From Capitulum mitella (lineage: Eukaryota; Arthropoda; Thecostraca; Pollicipedomorpha; Pollicipedidae), in assembly GCA_030062745.1 (NCBI GenBank), contig CP099842.1:6243822-6307821 (forward strand): 64,000 nt of DNA, in the 5' to 3' direction. The position numbers and the translations under genes are program-made. Each line of letters opens with the position of its first letter. Position 1 is the first letter of the stretch. Positions 59,236 to 64,000 of this stretch are shown here, one piece after another. A model generated the notes under the pieces. The model worked only from the letters and a program-made list of their open reading frames with translations, did not search any database and had not been told where the DNA came from.

Positions 59236-59540
59236 CCGAGATCGGCAGCTCAGCTGGCAGAGCGCCACTCTCACCACCCTCGCAGGACGGGTTCGGGTCG
59301 CCTCAGCGCACGATATTCGGTCCGCGTTTCAGCTGGCAACAGGCTAAGGTAGGCCTGTTGCCAATTGGCCACATGGAACTACACGGTCGTGTGGCGCCCT
59401 CTGGTCACGAGTCGACACAAAACAAGCCGTTACCTGGAACTGCGCGATCTGGTGCAGGGGTCGGCGTCCATGCAACAAGCTCTACTTAACACAGGCTCTG
59501 ACCCCTAACATCACTGGGTCAAATTTACAAAAAAAAAGAA
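59236..59540 (+). mobile_element. tRNA-derived SINE (probable)
   Basis: Bases 59241-59303 resemble a tRNA. The D arm GCTCAGCTGGCAGAGC has a perfect 4-bp stem and box A spacing. A CTCACCA anticodon-loop-like segment follows, then a box-B-like GGGTTCGGGTC in the T arm. The anticodon stem does not pair well and the T loop has G for the conserved A, so this is not a working tRNA. An unrelated body of about 200 bp follows, ending in ACAAAAAAAAAG. No clear target duplication is seen. Confidence 0.6.
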
Positions 59541-60686
59541 AATGTAACTCCTAATAAAATCAGTTAAAATGCGTAGTTTGCTGGTGCATGTTAGGCGAAC
59601 CTTTGGAAACAAACAATATGTTACAGAGGTACCGCCTTACCTTGTACTGAACAGGACACTTGTGATGGCAAGAATAACCCGTCTAACCTACTTGGCGCAT
59701 CCGCGTCCACACTCCACAGGCCTCACGTCCCTGCTATGTTCGAGTAGCAAAGATGAAATTGCAGCTGCTGTGAAGGGTGGGAGAAATGTTCTGATTTCAC
59801 ATTTTGGCATAACAAAGCATAAGTTCCTACTTCATGAATGAATAAGCGTTCGTTATGAACAATAAGGAACAACCAAAAACTTCGACGAATACATGCTTAA
59901 CCATCGCTTGTTTTATATACATATATATTCCTTTCTTGGATGATTTGTTTATCTGTTTATGTGCAATCATAATCACAAAAATAAATGGTTCTGCATGTAT
60001 TCATCGAAGTTTATAGTACATCCATACCATATGTGGGGTATGACTGTACGAGAAGCTGATGACAGGACAGTCCTCACTTTGTCCGCTATACATCCGGAGG
60101 GCGGATGCATTACGAATGATGCGTGCAGTCAAGCCGTGCATGACGACCGCCATGTCCAGCAGCCTCTAGCACGGTCTGACGTATCCTGTGCAGCCTGCGT
60201 GCCCCAGGCTGCACAGGATCGAACAGGGAACCCTGCGGTCGCCAGAACAGCGAGTCGCTGCGTCAGTCGGCCACGTGGTCCGTCCAGCAGCCCGCGCGGC
60301 TTCTCAGCTCGTGCCGGAAGCTCGAGCCTGAAGCCAGCTCCTGAGAGCGGAGGCACGTGCCGCCTCGAACTTCGCGGTATTTTGCGACACCCGCCGGGGT
60401 GGGGGGAACGGGGGGTGAGGCCGAGCGGCTCGCCGGCCGGCCGTGTGCAGTACCTCCCACCGTGGCGGCGGCAGCGCCAGCCGGCAGCGGCGATAGCGGG
60501 ACGCGTCATGAACTGGCGCCGCCAGGTGCCGGCGGTCACAGAAGGGCTGCGCCGTCGTCGCCGTCGTCGTCGGCGGCGGCGGACCAGTTCGGGCTGGCCG
60601 GCCGGCGGGGCGGTTCGTCGGGCGAGAGCCGCGCGGGCCATCGACGCGCTGTCCGGCAGACGGCGGGCAGGGTCATATCACCAGTC
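59541..60686. other. Upstream region of the plus-strand lectin-like gene
   Basis: AT-rich to about 60050, GC-rich after 60250. It contains a perfect 15-bp hairpin at 60183-60219 (ATCCTGTGCAGCCTG, 7-nt loop, CAGGCTGCACAGGAT). No TATA box at a convincing distance from the ATG at 60687 was found. Confidence 0.5.
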
Positions 60687-63600
60687 ATGGTGGCGAGTGG
60701 CGCTGTCCTGGGGGCGCTGCTCCCCCTCGTGCTGCTGGTTGGTGAGTCGGAGGGAGCGGAGTCCGCTGGGGAGCGGCGGCACGCCAGTGTTAACAACATG
60801 GCAGACCGTGGTCCTAATCCCGTGTACAGAAGGTTGACGGAGCTTTTCGAAAAAAATGAGTTGGTTCAACAGCGAGGCCGCAGTATGAACCATTCGGTCA
60901 TTCAAGCAAATGAGCGGGCAAAATACCTTGTCATGAATATGCTGCTCTACCCCGAAATTGGTATGATCATGCCCATTGGTGTTCAGCGATTTAACCTCAT
61001 CTTGAGCAATCAAGGAACACATAAATACGCTGGGTACTGACGGCTTCAAGACGAGCGGTTGTGTGGCCATGCAACCCCGTATATAGGACATGGCCTGCAC
61101 GGCACAGCTGACTAGGTACATGCCTGTACATACCTGTGGCCTGAACAGCCCCCCTAAAGTCTCTGTGATTGATTTGATAACGACCGCTGGTTACCTTCCC
61201 CGACGTGGTCCTGGTGACGCTTCCGAACATCCGACCTGGCTTTTTCAACGCATTCCTCGCAGTCTGCGAGGCGATGCCACCCCTGCGGCCTCTCCGCAAC
61301 ATTACATCACATATCCCACACCCTATCTCCAGCATTCAAGCTCTCTGAACTTCAGCACACCCTGGGCAAGTGCGGAGGGCAGCACATCCATAGGCTCAGA
61401 CCAGATGCCTTACGTCTTCCTGGAAACCTTCCTGAGTGCCGACAAGCTAATTCCCATACTTTCCAAATAATTTCATACTTCCCAATTTCAACCAAATGTG
61501 GATGGATGGAGACCTTCCTGCCACCTGATCATCTTTAGCAGCCATCAACATTTCAAAACCTGGCAACCCTACTACGAAACTTTCTAACTACCAATTTGTC
61601 CTACGCACTGGCTTTCTCTCTAGGCTTCTCGGGAAAAATGCCTAACGACCGACTTAGAACTTTCCGAGAGTCACTAAATTGTCTTTTAGAATTTCAGAGT
61701 TGTTTCCGTCAGCACCGTAGCGGAACGGACAGCTTAATTCAAACAATCCATTCTATTCAGTGTTACTTTTCCCTTCAGTAAGTGATAGTTGCATTATCAC
61801 TCGATCTTCGAGCAGCTTTCGACAAGGTCCACCGTTCTGCCGTTCTCCGTGAACTGCATGGTTCAGGAATTCGAGGCAGAATGGGCTGATTCATTGGTAG
61901 CTTATACAGTGCGACTTGCGGGACATTCAGATTGCACTTTGTCACTCAGCCACAACCAGCCAACATAGACATGTCACTCCGGAGGCTCTTTTAAGATCTG
62001 AAGGCGAAAGCACCCCCAAGTTTACTCTTAAAGTACTTGGAAGTTGCCTTGTACGGGTGGCTTTTCTTTCGTTGCCACGCTGTTGATGTGCGGGAGCCTT
62101 GTTCCTGCCGCAGTTCGTTGCTTTTCGGGACAGAATTTGGCCAGTGGCAGGCGCACTCTCTTACGACTGCGAACGAAACTAATCCTGTCGTTTCTTGAGT
62201 GCAACACGTTTCTCTTTTAAGATATACCTACAGGCTTTGCCTTTCCAACTGCAGCTATCCAAGACAGCAAACTACGCATCATCACTGGTGCATTTTGGAC
62301 TTCACCCTCCTGCAACCTGCGTATAAATGCCTGCATTCGATCCTCGGCTCACAAGGGGACATTACCTTTACTCGACGTGTCTTCACCACGCTAAGCCACC
62401 CGTCTGAAGGAATGCTCACCCACACGACATACCGAAAACACAAAGCACTGCCATACTGAGCAGGGTACGGGCGCTGCAATCGTCGGAGGCAGGGCCAACC
62501 TCCATTCTCGACTTTCTGAATACCGCTCCATTTACACAGCTGGAATCGCGGCAGTAAACAATGCCGTAAAGCGCATTGCATACAAAGGCTAACAGAGGAC
62601 AGTCGCCGGCATCGACTGTCCACCACGCACGTGCTCGGCCAACTACACGGCATCATTCACCCTATCATCGAGAAGATGCACGACACCTAAGCTATCCTCC
62701 CAGCATACAGATATGTATCATCGTCAAGCGGGTGTCGGGACACAGCTGAATGTCTGGTAACGATGCAGCCGATGCCCTGGCGAAACAGGCATTGAACCAC
62801 CCGTTTCGGCACGATCACAAGTGTCTGCCTCAGACCTCCTCTAAATATCCAAGTCGGCATCCGGAATCTTTATTTAAGGACACTTGGGCGCACACCCGGC
62901 ACCCTCACATGCACCACATTACACAACTTTACCGTGGGCTACCTTCCATCAAAATCCAGGACAAAAGGATCTGGTTCTCGTACGCAGCTCTGCATATGTT
63001 CTTGCAGCTGTTGCTCCCTGAGAGCGACGGGCTTCCCCTCTGTCCCGACATCTGAGCGGGATTTGCCTCGGCACTGGCGCGAATGTCCAAACAGGACTGG
63101 CCTCCCAAACAGGACATTTCAGTCGAGCCCAGGAAGTCCCTCGTCCGATCGACGGAAAGCCAAGTACTGCTGGTAGAGCCGGGAGGTTCCCCTGAGAGAT
63201 CACGACGTTGCACTGTTATTCGGGACCGGCCGGTCGTTATGGTTTGAGTGTTCTCGATAACGCTTTGTCCGGGGTAGCACGGCCGCCTTGCTTTGCACTC
63301 CGTTCCCCTGGGGGCCGCTTTAAAATGTTACCTCACTATTGTGCGCAGAATAGCCGTGAGCCAGTTTTTCATATATGACATTCGGCTTTTAATTCTGTAC
63401 AACCATGGGCCAGTTTGACTTTAAAATGTCGCTTGCCTCTTGATCCCAACGTAACATACATGACCCTCGTCTCTGTACCTGACCAAATTGGTCAAACCTG
63501 AGGACGAAAAAACATTCTCATTACGGCCCCAATACAGACCAATTCTCCAGTTTTCTGTCTGCTGTTGCCTCGCAAACACTGCCCTCGGCATTTAATGCGA

Positions 63601-64000
63601 CGTTGCTCGTTCCAGGGCAGAGTGTCGGAGAAGACTGGGTGGTCTTCGAGAACCACCAGTATCTACATACGGAGCAGCTGATGTTCTGGGACCAGGCACT
63701 CCGATTCTGTCACAGCAAAAAGTGGAATGCGTTTCTAGTTCGCCCCACGACGCATAACAAGAGCTTTTTGAAGCATTTTGGAAGCCAGCAATTTTACTTA
63801 GCGGACCATCACTACTACGGCCTTTCTTGGGTTTGGTCAGATGGTTCAAAGCTCACGGATGTGGTGTGGTATTCCGGTTATCCACAGTATTCTTTTTACT
63901 GGGGCGTTGGATTATATGAACGCAAGTCAGGCATGTTGTTGAACACAGACCCTGCGTACAGGTACCCAGTGGTGTGCCAAGCGCCACAGGACCGAACTAC
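60687..64000 (+). CDS. Secreted C-type lectin-like protein, partial at the window end
   Basis: Exon 1 (60687-60741) encodes a hydrophobic signal peptide, MVASGAVLGALLPLVLLV, and ends in phase 1 at a GTGAGT donor. Exon 2 starts at 63616 after CTCGTTCCAG in the matching phase and runs past the window end. It encodes a CTLD: GEDWVVFENHQYL, FWDQALRFCHSKKW, YYGLSWVWSDGSKL, VVWYSGYPQY and YRYPVVCQ. Only the outer cysteines (RFC and VVC) are present; the inner pair and the EPN/WND motifs are missing, as in the first CTLD of the neighbouring lectin. Joining the two exons is an inference from phase and domain logic. The intron carries an old LINE. No frame break is seen in this gene. Function unknown; a non-sugar ligand is plausible. 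Confidence 0.78.
61250..63200 (+). mobile_element. Degenerate LINE of the I-clade/Jockey type (RT plus RNase H) in the lectin intron
   Basis: Plus-strand frames in turn show GSDQMPYVFLE (about 61395), the RLLGKMPNDRLRTF and FQSCFRQHRSGTDSLIQ blocks (61620-61750), and a LDLRAAFDKVHRSAVL block (about 61800) of reverse transcriptase. Further on come an IQDSKLRIITGA linker block (about 62260), an RNase H-like segment with SGNDAADALAKQAL (about 62752-62795), and a C-terminal HWRECPN zinc-knuckle-like end (about 63075). Several stops and frame changes lie between the blocks and the endonuclease is missing. RNase H next to RT points to the I clade. It is inserted in sense orientation in the intron. 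Confidence 0.8.

Noticed and set aside
59241-59303. A functional tRNA gene
   Set aside because: The D arm is intact but the anticodon stem does not pair and the T loop lacks the conserved A, so a SINE head is more likely.

Overview
The window is nuclear DNA from an animal, most likely an arthropod. I lean towards a crustacean but cannot name the species. The reasons are spliced genes with GT-AG introns of 0.3-4.5 kb, a ciboulot-type multi-repeat beta-thymosin, an arthropod-style SMYD4, small secreted C-type lectin-like proteins, and long stretches of decayed transposons and microsatellites. No bacterial, viral, CRISPR or rRNA feature is visible.

Four host genes can be supported. (1) A beta-thymosin/ciboulot gene lies on the minus strand (14230-22513) with five coding exons, four thymosin repeats and 168 aa. 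(2) A SMYD4-type gene lies on the plus strand (45874-55657) with 13 coding exons and about 756 aa, carrying TPR-like, MYND and SET modules. (3) An intronless two-domain C-type lectin-like gene lies on the minus strand (57657-58554) with a TATA/initiator promoter. (4) A divergent plus-strand lectin-like gene (60687 to beyond the window end) has its signal-peptide exon and its domain exon separated by an intron that holds a LINE. Genes 3 and 4 form a head-to-head pair about 2.1 kb apart.

Layout: 1-14 kb is gene-free and repeat-filled (a CR1/L2-like LINE, a hAT-like MITE, and two dispersed repeat families that I call F1 and F2). 14-22.5 kb is the thymosin gene, whose second intron is extremely GC-rich. 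22.5-30.7 kb is GC-rich DNA with several minisatellites of 31-47 bp; it may hold the unseen non-coding first exon and promoter of the thymosin gene. 30.7-45.8 kb is gene-free, with nested F1-in-F2 insertions. 45.8-55.7 kb is SMYD4. 55.7-64 kb is the lectin pair with a tRNA-like SINE and an I-clade LINE.

A striking feature cuts across three genes: coding exons are interrupted by single-base frame breaks (1 in thymosin, 2 in SMYD4, 4 in the lectin), and every one is in the +1 (extra base) direction. With these bases discounted, each total length is divisible by three and the domains read through. I take this as insertion-type assembly error rather than gene death. I found no clearly new biological system. 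The most interesting material is the unusual lectin pair, the four-repeat thymosin with identical 114-nt repeat exons, and the hairpin-bearing 31-bp minisatellite.
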